From Cycas panzhihuaensis (lineage: Eukaryota > Cycadophyta), in contig CM041465.1 of NCBI GenBank assembly GCA_023213395.1, positions 186,751,741 to 186,815,740 on the forward strand: a stretch of DNA of 64,000 bases, written 5' to 3'. A program made the position numbers and the translations under genes. Positions 46,201 through 56,960 of this stretch are shown piece after piece. Below the pieces are notes generated by a model that saw only the letters and a program-made list of their open reading frames with translations, had not been told where the DNA came from and did no database searches. Within the stretch, counting starts at the first letter, position 1. Each line of letters opens with the position of its first letter.

Positions 46201-47300
46201 TTGCCAATTAGGCTTGAAAGAAACAATCTATCATCGTGCCTTTCTTCTGTAATTGTGTTAATTATCCCTCTTTGTGAACTTAACATTTTAACAAATCAAT
46301 TTTATTTTAAGTGACCAATATTATGGTAATAGGAATATTGAATGGTTCTTCTACCTCTTAGACTCCTACCTCTTTGTCCTTGGTTCCTCCCCCTAGGACT
46401 TTAACCTCTTCTTCTTCCTTGAGGTCCATAGTTTGGGCCTTGACCTTGGCCTTGATAATACCTTTGATTTTGTTGCCCTTGAAAAACTTGATTTAGGCCT
46501 TGTCTTTAAAAATTACCTTTTTCTTGGAAGCCTTAATAACCTTATAAACCTTGACCTTATCTTTGAAATTGGTTTCTTGGTTGGCCTCTACCTCTAAGAG
46601 ATTGACCTCTACCCTAGAAATTTATCCTTGGTAATTGGGATTAATTCTTACATTTGTGGAAAAGGCATGCTTAAGAGATTCACTTCCCCTTTTCTTTTCT
46701 TCAACTACTAGAAGTATAATACTTAGTTGATCTATTTCAGTATGCTAAGGTCCTTCGATACTTCTATACTAGTGGCTACCATTTCAAATCTTTTAATATC
46801 TCCTACACACCTTTGGATCTTTTCAATAACTCTATATTGACTAATCATTTTACCTAAGGATCTCATCTGATTCACTAAGTTCTAGACCTTAGTAATAAAC
46901 TTCTTAATTGCTTCATAACTTATCATCCTTAGATTTTTGAATTTACTAATCAAGGTTTATAATTTTAAAGATACAACACCTTTATAAGTTATCTTGAGTA
47001 CATCCCAAGCTTCATTTGATGTTATAACTTCACTGGCTCTAGAGAAGATATGGTCCTTCAATTCATAAAATATTAGTATAAGTACGTTATTGCCTTTCTT
47101 TGCATTCTCCTTGTAGCAATTTTTTTATCCTTTGAGGCATCTTCACTAATCGCTTCATATCCTATATCAGCAAGTTCTCACGTCTTTTACAATAATAATA
47201 GGCTTCATTTGCCTCCTCTAATTAAAAAAGTTTGTGCCATCAAATTTTGGCACCATTACATTTCCAATATTTAAATACATAGTAAAAGAAGATTACCTTG
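46201..47300 (-). pseudogene. copia E gag remnant
   Basis: Gag with a Gly/Arg/Gln-rich C-terminal part at about 46340-46640, from repeated CTTGGTCTT-like codons on the plus strand. A knuckle remnant near 46310-46345 reads Y-S-Y-Y-H-N-I-G-H, with the first two Cys changed to Tyr. The helical core spans about 46700-47200. The start is near 47280. No long open frame remains. Confidence 0.7.
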
Positions 47301-49393
47301 AAAAATAACTTTCAAAATGTAAAGTGCTTAAAAATAAAATGCAATCAAAAACACTAAAAGGCAAAAAAGACACTCAATAAACACAAGATATGTCCTACTT
47401 TACCTTTGGGACTTACATAAATATCCCAATTGGGACTCCAACAACCTTAAAAAGATAATATTGTATATTATTAGGAGATTATGAATTGATTTTTAACTAG
47501 TTTAAATAAGGGTCATCATGTAAGAAGCTCTTCACCAGTGCCACTTTTGAGCAAAAAAATATTATATAAGATGACTTCAAAAAAAATTTAAGCCCTAACC
47601 ACTTAATAGAGAATAGAAAATAGATTCCAACATTTCAAATAGGATTGAATTATGACATCAAATGCTCAAGATACACATTAAAATATTTTACAAAAAATTT
47701 AGCCTTTTAATATTAAAAGCTCAAATAAATTTTACATCAATTTAACTCATTAAAAAATATATCAAACTAAAACAAACTATGGTCATGTGGCCACTCATTT
47801 TGACTGAATGAAAATATATTTTAATTTGAAGCTAACAAAAGCAAGTTTTGATACAACTGGTGAAAATTATGGCAATCAAAGTAGGGGCACGTCTTGTCTT
47901 TGAATAACAGCTTTCAAAATTTGACTTTGTCCCCTTTGAAAAACTAAACCAAGTTACTTTAACTAATGAATATGATCTATTGTAGATCCTTTTTAAATAA
48001 TGATTGGGTGCCTATTATCAACATCTCAAATATGAGACTGATAGGAATAATTAGCCCTCTTAACATATAAAATTAAATAAAAAAGGTCAATAATACAAAT
48101 AGGCTACAAACAAAATCTACATGTAAATAATATACTTATCTAAAATTGTACAAAGTACCCTAATTATAAAGCTTTTGAGAGGGCTATATAAAGATAAAAT
48201 CTACACAAGTAATTACAGTCAGATTTAGTACGTTCTCGGTTTCCAAAATTAGTTATATGCTAAAAATTACACAATTGTAAATATTATAATATTGAATCTT
48301 TAAAAAGTAGTCATATATTAAAGATATTTACAACATAAATAGTCATATTAAAAAAAGGTAATAAAAAGTACACATCTACTGTAAATACTAATTTCCAAAT
48401 AATACAATTATAATAATGAATAATATTTATAATGTTTAAACCATTTAGAAAGGGCATGAATGTAACAAAGATCTATCACAGATGTATTGATGATAAAACA
48501 ACCTTTTTCTTCAAATTTTTGTTGAATACAAACATTGCATCTACATATGAGTATTGTCATTGAGCTTGTATTGTGGCCAAGCTTCTTTGTTGGGATGCAG
48601 ATATAGTGTATCCAAGGCAATGAATGAAGTGTACAATAATGTGAAGACTATTGATTGATCATATTTACAATCTTTGATTATTCTAGCAAGAGCAAGTAAG
48701 GCATCATAGTAGCTACAGAGGATAAGATAATAGTTGGTTTTTCTCTATCTCCTTTGAATGTGAGACTTTAAAGCCTGAAAAAGGATGTTAAAGAATACAT
48801 CAAGCATTATTTTCTCAAACTGAATAGTTTTCAAACTATAGTAAATATGTAAAAAGGAAGGCGATATATTTAAAAGAGAGAAGGGCATAAATATATGCTT
48901 CAAATAAATATCCATTGGTCAACACATGGATATAAGGGTATGAATAATAAATATAGATGTTCACTTAGGCTAGACTTAGATATGTGCATGCAACAAACTC
49001 TCAAAGAGATAACTCTGGGATTATTCCAATAAAAGATCAATTGTAGATTCAAAGAGCTTACACAATGGTGAGATCACCTTTACAAGCTAAATAAAATACT
49101 CAAGAAGTATGCAGACAGCATACAATAGAAGGAACTTCCTTCAATAAGACCTCAATAGATATAAATAAATGATTAGCAATATTTCAAGAAAATAAACTTA
49201 TGAAAATGAGTAAAAGAATATTGATTAATAAATCAAAATATATTGATAGTGCATGAAATAAAAACTCCTCACAGGACTTATTCTATAACTTTGACTTCTC
49301 GAATGCTCCTCTAACCTTAGCTTTTGAATAATTACTTCTACAATAGGAAGATGGCTTCAAATGCTTAAACTAAGCTTAGAATTCCTAAATTCT
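47301..49393 (-). other. leader of copia E
   Basis: About 2.1 kb between gag and the primer site. No coding domain recognised. One open stretch of 70 codons (48408-48620, minus) contains several Cys but matches nothing I know. Confidence 0.45.
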
Positions 49394-49405
49394 TCTTTGA
49401 TACCA
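49394..49405 (-). other. primer binding site of copia E
   Basis: Minus strand TGGTATCAAAGA, near the initiator-Met complement, two bases inside the 5' LTR. Confidence 0.8.
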
Positions 49406-49407
49406 AA

Positions 49408-49701
49408 TGATAGAATCAAGGGATAGAGGAGAACATGGAGAATACATAAAAAGATAAACCAATAATCTAATAGAATAGTAATGTTGATGAACATCGAGGT
49501 CTTTAAACCACATAAATAAATAGGTGAGATGTGAGCAAGAAGTATTGCACCACTCAACATCTACTACTGACTATTGCTAATAAATGTTAAAATAGTTACT
49601 GCTGATATTTAATAAGTGTGATTGAGTGCAGCTATAGTGCCATCATGATATCTCTACTAAACCCTAGATAAATATGAGCCCCAATGGGCATTGTTCCAAC
49701 A
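49408..49701 (-). repeat. 5' LTR of copia E (294 bp)
   Basis: Minus strand TGTTGGAACAATG to TTCTATCA. Partner of 22734-23024 and directly followed by TAAAT. Confidence 0.88.
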
Positions 49702-49706
49702 TAAAT
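49702..49706. other. target duplication TAAAT, right copy (copia E)
   Basis: Identical to 22729-22733. Confidence 0.85.
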
Positions 49707-50018
49707 TTTGTAAAAAAATCTTATAAAATAATTTTTATTCTATAGAAAACTAAAGAAAATAATGATATCTTTGTATCTTCCTACCACAAATATAAAACTA
49801 AGCCTTAGAAAGAAAATTAGAAATTAAATTAGTTAATTTCTAACATGTAAAACTACTTTTACAAGGAAAAATAGTGCAAATCTAATCTAAACTCTAGATT
49901 GAATCACCTTCAAAGAGTGAAGGTCATCACCAAGGGTTTGGTGCACTTTCTCCAAGCTTAAAATTAGCAAATACTCCTCTCTAAGTAGCTTTGATAATAA
50001 ATGTTAAATGTGGTATAA
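49707..50018 (-). other. leader of copia D (5' part)
   Basis: About 310 bp between the D primer site and the E insertion. AT-rich and noncoding. Confidence 0.6.
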
Positions 50019-50030
50019 GCTTTAATACCA
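50019..50030 (-). other. primer binding site of copia D
   Basis: Minus strand TGGTATTAAAGC, two changes from TGGTATCAGAGC, three bases inside the LTR. Confidence 0.78.
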
Positions 50031-50033
50031 TAA

Positions 50034-50531
50034 TGATAGCCTAGGATAATTTAAGAAGAAAATATACTAAGAAATTTAAATGACTAATATAAAATCAATA
50101 ACACTACATGAACTAGCTAATAAGTAAGAAAACACTTAAGCATATGAAAGACACTAGTAATAGAGGAGTAGGAATTGTTCTTAACTCTAAAATAATAAGA
50201 TAATATTGTATTCAAATAAGCAACATAATAATACATCACCTCTCACTCCTTAATTTATATGGGAAAATTATCTATATAGAGAGAGAGAAGGAGGAGGAAG
50301 CTTAGCGAGCTATATATTTAACATCGTCAAATATGCACACTATCACCTGTGTGTACTTATATATGTAAAATTACATGAGGGGTACATTGACCCTTAAGTT
50401 ATAATATTATGCTCACTAGAAAGAATGTGGGTGTGTACTTTACTACATTAAGTGGTAAAGTACTTTATATAAAGTACGTAACATAATAATATAAAGTACA
50501 TAACTTAATATTTAAACATAAAGTTCTAACA
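50034..50531 (-). repeat. 5' LTR of copia D (498 bp)
   Basis: Partner of 17095-17589, about 80% identical by eye. Minus strand starts TGTTAGAAC. The hairpin of the other copy is kept at 50435-50463 with one mismatch in the stem. Confidence 0.88.
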
Positions 50532-50570
50532 CTTAATACTAATCAATTTGATGACTTTGATTGATAACCT

Positions 50571-50765
50571 TGTTAGAATAATAATAACAAAGAAAATTTT
50601 TATTTCCTTGCATTAATGAGAGAAAAATATTCTCGTATAAATATATATAATGTATGTAAATAAGCCTATACATGTATGTCAATCGTCAAGATAAAATAAA
50701 AGAGGGTTTGGATACATAACCCTAAACTTAACTTTAGAAAAGATAAAGATAAAACATTACTAACA
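50571..50765 (-). repeat. 3' LTR of copia F (195 bp)
   Basis: Minus strand TGTTAGTAATG to TTCTAACA, preceded by the purine tract ATTAATAGAGGG at 50766-50777. Unusually short. The ends TGTTAG/CTAACA are inverted. Boundaries rest on end structure only, since no second copy is present. Confidence 0.6.
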
Positions 50766-50777
50766 CCCTCTATTAAT

Positions 50778-52660
50778 GTTTTATCTTTTATTTTATATAC
50801 CAAATATTTCTCTAAAATATTGAAATTTATACTTTGATAATAGCTTTATGAATATGTATATAAGTTGTTCTTCACTAGTATAATATTATAGATCTACTTA
50901 CTTTGCTTATACTTTCTCTCTGATAAAATGATGATGTACTTTAATGCATTTTATTCTGACATGAAATACAAAATTCTTAGTCATCTTGATAATACTTTGA
51001 TTATCACAAAAAATGGAGGTAGCTTGATTTTATTCTTATTTTAAGTCTTCCATATTATCTTACATATGGCACTTACAGTGACCTTGCATTCTATATCTAT
51101 TAAAGACAATAGTAGATTACGTTTTGCTACTCTATGATATAACAATAGACTTATATATGAATTTTCTCTCTTATTGATCTATGACCTAGTATGAATCATT
51201 ATAACCTCTTAGCTCAAAGTTTGATACCTTAGTATAACTAAGTCATAGTGTTGGAGCTCATTTTATATACCTCAAAACTCTTTTGGTAGAATTCCAATGA
51301 GAAACGTTTAGAGATTACATGTACCTAGAAATTATTGTAACTAAATACAAAATGTCAAGCCTATCAATTGTAAGACAATGAGACTTCTTACTAGCTATCT
51401 ATACAAGCTTTCGTCAACTTTTTATTTGCTTTCACTTATAGCCATGATATACCTTATTTCCATTATAGTTATATAGCCATTGTATTCTTCTATTTTTTAT
51501 TTTTTAAGAAGATTTTTTGCATATTTTATTTAGGATATAAATACAAAATCTTTTTTTGGATTTACTTCAATATAAAGATAGTAATGAAGTAATCCCATGT
51601 CTGTCATTTCAAACATATTTTCCATCTAAATTTTTACTTAACAAATTATGCTATCATCATTTCTAATAACTATCATATCATCCATATAGACTACTATACC
51701 AATGATTAGACCACTTTTATTTATTTTAACATAGAGGTTAGTATCATATTTGCATCGACTGAAGCCTTCTTATTTGAGATGCTAATCTAATTTTGCATAC
51801 CAGTCTATGGGTACCTATTTCAATCCATATGAATCCTTTTTAAATCTACAGATAAGATGTTATTTATCTTTATCTATATATATCTAGAGAGTTATTCTAT
51901 ATACATTTCTTTATTTAGATCTCCATTTATAAAGGTGCTTTTTATATCTAGATGTATGATATTCCATCTAAATTCTACTACTATGATAATTATTATTTTT
52001 ATAGTTATTAATTTTATTACTGGAGAGAAGGTTTTTTTATAGTCTATGCCTATAGTATGAGTGTATCATTTTGCTATAAGCCTATCTTTATATATCTTAA
52101 TGTTCCTAGTATATTTTTCTTTAACTTTGCATTCCTCTTTACATCTAATAAAGGGTTTATTATTAGGTATGGCAACTAAATCCTAAGTCTTATTTTTGTT
52201 TATAATATTAATCTCTATATCCATGGTTTTTTTACCACTTTAGATGAATATATGCTTCTGCATAGCTTTGTGGTTTGATAGAACATATTAAACTTTGATG
52301 TTTTTGAGATTGAGTTCTATGTTCAAAGATCTTACCTTTTGATTCTTCAATTATCTCTATATACTATTTTGGTAATACTTTTATCTAATTATTACCAACT
52401 CTTTCTTCTTATGGGTTGTATTCTATTTTAGATGGATCATGTTGTTCTTCATAAATATTTTTCTTATTTTCCCCTTAGAATTCACTTTCTATGGTATCTC
52501 CTTCTATAGTAATCACTTCAAAGATTTCCTTTACTAGAGTGAGATTTTTTATATTTTCTTTAATTTATATTTGAATAATTTTTCCTTCTTGATCTTCTTT
52601 ATGTGCATTTTCATAAAATATTACATATTTACTAATATAAACCCTATTTATCTTTTGGTC

Positions 52661-52715
<55 letters not shown>

Positions 52716-52879
52716 ATACTTTAGATTTATTATAATAACCAATTACAATGTATTTTATACTTTTATTGTCTAGTTTAGTTCTTTTTTTGTCAAGAATATA
52801 AACATAAGCTTTACTTCCAAATATTTTGAGATGACCTATATCTAGCTTTCTTCATGTCTGGGATTCTTTGGGAGTAACC
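50778..52879 (-). pseudogene. copia F integrase end-RT-RNase H
   Basis: The end of integrase and following linker, with I-G-H-L-K-I-F-G and R-T-K-L-D-N-K-S-I-K-Y at about 52745-52840, matches the copia L-R-V-F-G-x...K-L-D-x-K-S region. A TG microsatellite follows directly. RT keeps Y-M-D-D at 51677-51688 with both Asp intact. RNase H lies at 50800-51450 and is heavily decayed. No frame is open beyond about 60 codons. Confidence 0.8.
52661..52718. repeat. (TG)n microsatellite
   Basis: About 40 bp of uninterrupted TG with TATA/TATG edges, placed inside the copia F polyprotein just after the S-K-V-Y segment. Confidence 0.92.
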
Positions 52880-53176
52880 TGAAAAGAGTGGATCTATCCT
52901 TCATCTCCATGCACTAAACACAAAGGCAAATATGGGAGCAAGAGAGACTTGAGAGAAAGAAAGTAGCTCTCACAAAATAGGGAGGTAAGAATGAATCTCC
53001 TCCATTGAGCTTTACTTTTATATTGAGAGAGGGAGCATTTGAGTTAGGTGAAATGAAATTACACATAATGCACATGAAAGTGCATTTCACTTAAGTGATC
53101 TAATTTAAAGTTCACTTAAGACCCTTTTTCGAAATAATCAACTAATGTAATGACCTTATGTCATTAACCCTTTTCA
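52880..53176 (-). repeat. 3' LTR of copia C1c (297 bp)
   Basis: Minus strand TGAAAAGGGTTAATG to CTCTTTTCA. TATAAAAG lies at 53015-53022 on the minus strand. Differs from 60173-60432 only at transitions near 52911, 52931 and 52980. Confidence 0.95.
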
Positions 53177-53189
53177 ATCTCCCCCTTAA
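53177..53189 (-). other. polypurine tract of C1c
   Basis: Minus strand TTAAGGGGGAGAT, abutting the LTR. Confidence 0.92.
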
Positions 53190-53481
53190 TAGTAGAAGGT
53201 CATTTCATTCTATTTTATTCTATCCTATGAGGTCTTCATTTGAGCCTCTTACAAAGCAAACTAGTATGATACTTTTATGGGAAACCCTCATGGGGAAGAA
53301 AACCCACAAATTTTCTAATCTACTAACTTGGCTCAGGTAGCTCTTTAAATGTAGCCAGATAGCCAATCGGTACAATAAATTTTGTAGCTGAAATCTACTG
53401 AGTCTCCATATACCATTTGGTCATCCCCCATGCCCTTTCAGGTTTTTACAGGTTCCGATTTTCCAAAATGATACAACCCTT

Positions 53482-53580
53482 ATCCTTTCGCGCCCACATG
53501 GAGTTTTCATGAATGGGATAGAGCAGAGACTTACTCTTGTCCTTCCGCGCCCACAAGGGGTTTTCACAAAGGAGACAGAG
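53482..53580 (-). repeat. duplicated segment in the C1 3' UTR
   Basis: Two units about 56 bp apart around CGCGCCCACA(T/A)GG(A/G)G, each with a following TTTTCA. The same pair occurs in C1a near 1590-1680, so it is a family feature. Confidence 0.75.
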
Positions 53581-53609
53581 TATGATGGTCCTATTGTCAT
53601 CTCCTTCAA

Positions 53610-55100
53610 TCAGTCAGAGATGGAGGCCCTAAGGCCGAGTTGCTTTCGGAACTGTTCAAACTTCACCCTCTTCAATGGTTTGGTGAAGATATCGGCCACT
53701 TGATCTGCGTGGGCAAGATCTAATTGAATTGTGCCATCATGAACTAGTTCTCTAATCCTGTGGACTTTTGTACTTATATGTTTGGTACGATCATGAAATA
53801 CAGGATTTTTAGCCATTTGGATTGCAGATTGATTATCTACATGTAAGCTAGTAGAACTTGTTTGGGTGGCATTTAATGTATTCAACAATTTTCTAAGCCA
53901 TATCACCTCCTTGCTTGTCTCGTATAAAGAATGTACTCGGCCAAGGCTTGAGTCTGCAACTATCTTCTGCCGTCTGGATCTCCATGATATTGGTGCTGTT
54001 CCAAGAAATGTTACGTACCCAGACATAGATCTTCCCGTGTCTTTATCTCCGGCAAAGTCTGAGTCTGTGTATGCATAAAGTTTAAATTCTGCATTGGGTT
54101 CATACAACAGACCATATTTGCTAGTCGTCTTTAGGTACCTCAACACTCGTATTGCAGCTTGCCAATGATTCTGCTTAGGATTTATCATGAATCTTGCAAG
54201 AATGTCGACAGAGTGTGCAATATCTGGCCTTGTGTTGGTAGTATAGATGAGACTACCTACAAGTTGCCTGTAGAGTGTTGTGTCTGCCTCCCTATTATCA
54301 CCATCAACTGAGAGCTTAATATTAGGCTCCATAGGTGTATCCACTGGTCGAGCACCTTCCAACTGAAACTTTGTCAGAAGATCGTTGATATATTTTTCTT
54401 GGGAGAGAAAGATTTTGCCATCCTTTTGAGTTACTTCAATTCCCAAGTAATATTTCATCAACCCAAGGTCAGACAATTCAAAAGTTTTAGCAAGGTCCTT
54501 CTTCACCGGTGACACTGCTCACTATTCCCGTTATGAGCATGTCATCCACAAAGATTAAGAGGTAAGTGACTTTATCATTTTGGCGCTTGATGAATAATGT
54601 TGCATCAATATCTTGATAGTCAAACCTCATATCCAAGTTGCCTCATTCTTTCGAGACAACTTGGTAAACTAAGCACGAGGGCTTGCTTTAGGCCGCATGA
54701 GGACTTTTGAGCCTACAAACTTTATGCTCCCCGATCAATCTCGTATCCTTCTCGGCCGAGCCATGTAAATTTCTTCTTTAAGGTCCCCATTGAGAAATGC
54801 GGTCCGAACATCAAGTTGGTGGATTTTCCAACATCGCTGAGCGACCAAGGCTATAAGAGTTCGATTGTAGGCCACTTGGTTGTAGGAGCAAAGATTTCTG
54901 TAGTCAATACCTTCCCTTTGCATGAATCCTTTTGCTACCAACCTCGCCTTGTGTTTTCTAGGTGCCATCCGATCTATACTTGTTTTGAACACCCATTTAT
55001 TTTGAACTACCTTTCTTCCAAGTGGTAGATTAACAAGCTCCCATGTACCGCTTTTAATAAGAGATTGATACTCACGTTCATGGCATTTCTCCAAGCCGCA
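53610..55100 (-). pseudogene. copia C1c RT-RNase H
   Basis: RT starts with E-K-C-H-E-R-E-Y-Q-S-L-I and G-T-W-E-L-V-N-L-P (55040-55094) and continues through L-D-V-R-T-A-F-L-N-G (about 54785-54815). The active site F-V-D-D is intact at 54541-54552 but lies in a different frame from its neighbours. RNase H is a single open stretch at 53610-54515 with Y-T-D-S-D-F-A-G-D and L-H-V-D-N-Q-S-A. The S-T-E-A-E-Y part with the catalytic Glu is scrambled to S-L-G-R-V-H-S by small compensating indels. It ends with A-D-I-F-T-K-P-L and a stop. At least four frameshifts despite recent insertion. Confidence 0.95.
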
Positions 55101-55650
55101 TGCTTTACTGACTTCTTGGTACGTTAGGGGCTCTTCATTAAGAGCAAGATGCGATTCTACGGTTCAAGCTCAACGGAAAGTGATTCATGCATCCTTGCTC
55201 TATGGGCACTTCTAGTGCCGGTTTTCCTACCTCATCTAGTCGCATGTCCTTGTGTAGTTGGTAGGCTTCACGAAAACCTCGAGTTGGGAATGAGGTTTTC
55301 ATTTCCACAACCTCTTGATCTTCGTTTTGATCCTAAAAAGGATCATGTGAAATATTTGGCACGGAGGAAGTTGACGATGCTGGAGAAGATGGGCCAGCCA
55401 CAGATGTTGGAGAAGATGATCCTTCTGCTATGGCTTTGCCTTTGTCAACTTGGCTGTTCACAAATGATGGTGTTGGATGTATACACATTAGATTGGAGTC
55501 ACAGCTTGTATCCTCCGAGGCTCTATTGTCAGATTCCAAGATTTTAAGCAACTATTCAGCATCTCCCCCCCTAAATTTTGGAATCTGGACATCAAATTCA
55601 GTAGCATCATTAAATCGATATGAAGGCATCTTGGAGTCAAGTCTGAGTAA
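55101..55650 (-). pseudogene. copia C1c integrase-RT linker
   Basis: Variable Ser/Pro-rich linker, with a Ser/Ala-rich stretch at 55333-55470 (S-S-P-T-S-V-A-G-P-S-S-P). It contains several stops and shifts and has no catalytic residues. Confidence 0.8.
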
Positions 55651-56506
55651 TTAATCTTCAGTCTCTACAAAGATAACATCTCTAATGATGATGATTTTGC
55701 GCTCTGAAGGTATAAAAACCTTGTATCCCTTTTTGTCCATAGGGTATCCGACAAAGATGCTTTTGATGGCTCTATCTTGGAGCTTATTTCTATGTTCCTG
55801 CAAAATATGAGCATAACAAGTAGAGCCAAAATTCAAGTGGGAGATAGAGGGGTTTGTCCATACCACATTTCATGTGGAGAGGTGAGCTTGGAGGACTAAC
55901 GGTGTTGATGCAATACATGCAGCCTAGATAGCCTCACCAAAGATAGATAGGGACATTCTTATATACCAAAGATAGCACGAGCCATATTCATGATGGTCCT
56001 GTTCATGCGCTCGGCAACTCCATTTTGCTAGGGTGTACCTGCAATAGTGGTCTGATGTTTGATTCCATATTGACGTAGGTACGATTCAAACTCATTGGAT
56101 GTGTACTCGCCACCATTGCCAGTCCTGAGTATTTTGATCTTGAATCCAGATTCATTTTCCACGCGGGCCTTGAAAGCTTGAAACATAGAAAAACTTCATC
56201 TTTCTTTGCAAGAAAAGCAACCCATACTCTCTTGGTAAAATCATCAATGAAAGTAATATAGTACCACTGCTTGATAGAAGGGATGGGCATAGGACCGCAT
56301 ATATCTGAGTGTACAAGCTGCAAAGGTTGGCTAGATTTCCACTGACTACGAGGAAAGGGTTGTCTTTGAGATTTAGCAATAATACATGCTTCACATTTAA
56401 AGGGCTTAGAGAGGAACTTAGGCAAACCAGGAAGAGTGTCTTGTAGTTCTCTTAAGCGATCAATTTTGATATGGCCCATACGAGCATGCCATAGAGCTGC
56501 TTGGGA
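55651..56506 (-). pseudogene. copia C1c integrase
   Basis: The zinc region has M-G-H-I at the top and C-E-A-C at about 56385-56400. The core begins S-D-I-C-G-P-M (about 56290), with I-D-D-F-T-K-R-V-W at about 56235-56262. A frameshift near 56165 displaces the G-G-E-Y segment, which is still readable near 56105-56120 in another frame, as is the N-G-V-A-E segment near 56015-56030. The C-terminal V-W-T-N-P-S-I-S-H and K-S-I-F-V-G-Y-P form 55651-55866. The order is normal; the frames are broken. Confidence 0.93.
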
Positions 56507-56960
56507 TTACTTTTGAGGAGTCAGGGTTGTGGTAAAAACAAATCCATCATCAACATAGTGGGCTTCAGAGGATGGTGAGCCAGTTAGGTGAAAAAGTTTA
56601 CCATCAAGAATTCCGGTCATAACCACAGCATTTGAAGGAGGGTGAATGACACAGAGAGTTTGATTGTTTGCAGTTACACTCAGATCAAATCCACGAGAGA
56701 CAAGGGTGGACAGGGAGAGTAGATTCTGCTTTAGAGCAGGAATATATAAAACATCAACAAGTGTAAAATTTGGAAGGCCTGGGAGTTTTAGGCAAACAGT
56801 TCCAAGTCCTTCGACTGGCTGAGATGATTTGTCAGCCATTTGTACAACACCACAAACTTCAGAGTCAAAATCTTAAAAGAACTGGCGATGACAAGTCATG
56901 TGTTGTGTTGCTCCAGTATCCATGATCCACGATGAAGTATTTGAGGTAGCACTATTTGCA
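56507..56960 (-). pseudogene. copia C1c protease and GAG-pre-integrase
   Basis: The active-site loop W-I-M-D-T-G-A-T-Q-H-M-T is intact, with D-T-G at 56912-56920. A TAA stop follows at about 56873-56875. Then 56507-56839 is open and reads A-D-K-S...V-L-Y-I-P-A-L-K-Q-N-L-L-S, the usual GAG-pre-integrase segment. It runs to the zinc region of integrase after one more stop. Confidence 0.93.

Larger units (their letters stand above)
22734..49701 (-). mobile_element. Ty1/copia element E nested in D
   Basis: Minus-strand copia bounded by a 291/294-bp LTR pair and TAAAT duplications. Its own sequence is 22734-23251 plus 43358-49701; 23257-43357 is a Tat insertion within its RNase H. The gene order from the right is primer site, 2.1-kb leader, gag, protease, integrase, RT, RNase H. 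By eye the LTRs are about 80% identical, an old insertion. Confidence 0.9.
17095..50531 (-). mobile_element. Ty1/copia element D, outermost nest
   Basis: Minus-strand copia with LTRs at 17095-17589 and 50034-50531. Its own internal sequence is 17590-22728 plus 49707-50033; the rest is copia E and its passengers. By eye the LTRs are about 80% identical. No target-site duplication is found: five bases outside are CATAA on the left and CTTAA on the right. A primer site also lies outside the left LTR. This suggests recombination rather than a simple insertion. Confidence 0.85.
50571..52879 (-). mobile_element. Ty1/copia element F, 3' part
   Basis: Minus-strand copia remnant with a short 3' LTR, RNase H, RT and the end of integrase. 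C1c has inserted into its integrase region at 52879/52880, so its 5' part should lie right of the window. The 39 bases 50532-50570 between D and this LTR are unassigned. Confidence 0.82.

Noticed and set aside
53866-54078. Plus-strand stretches opposite C1c RNase H and RT, also 54816-55028 and 55149-55547
   Set aside because: Complement of recognisable copia coding sequence; no domain of their own.
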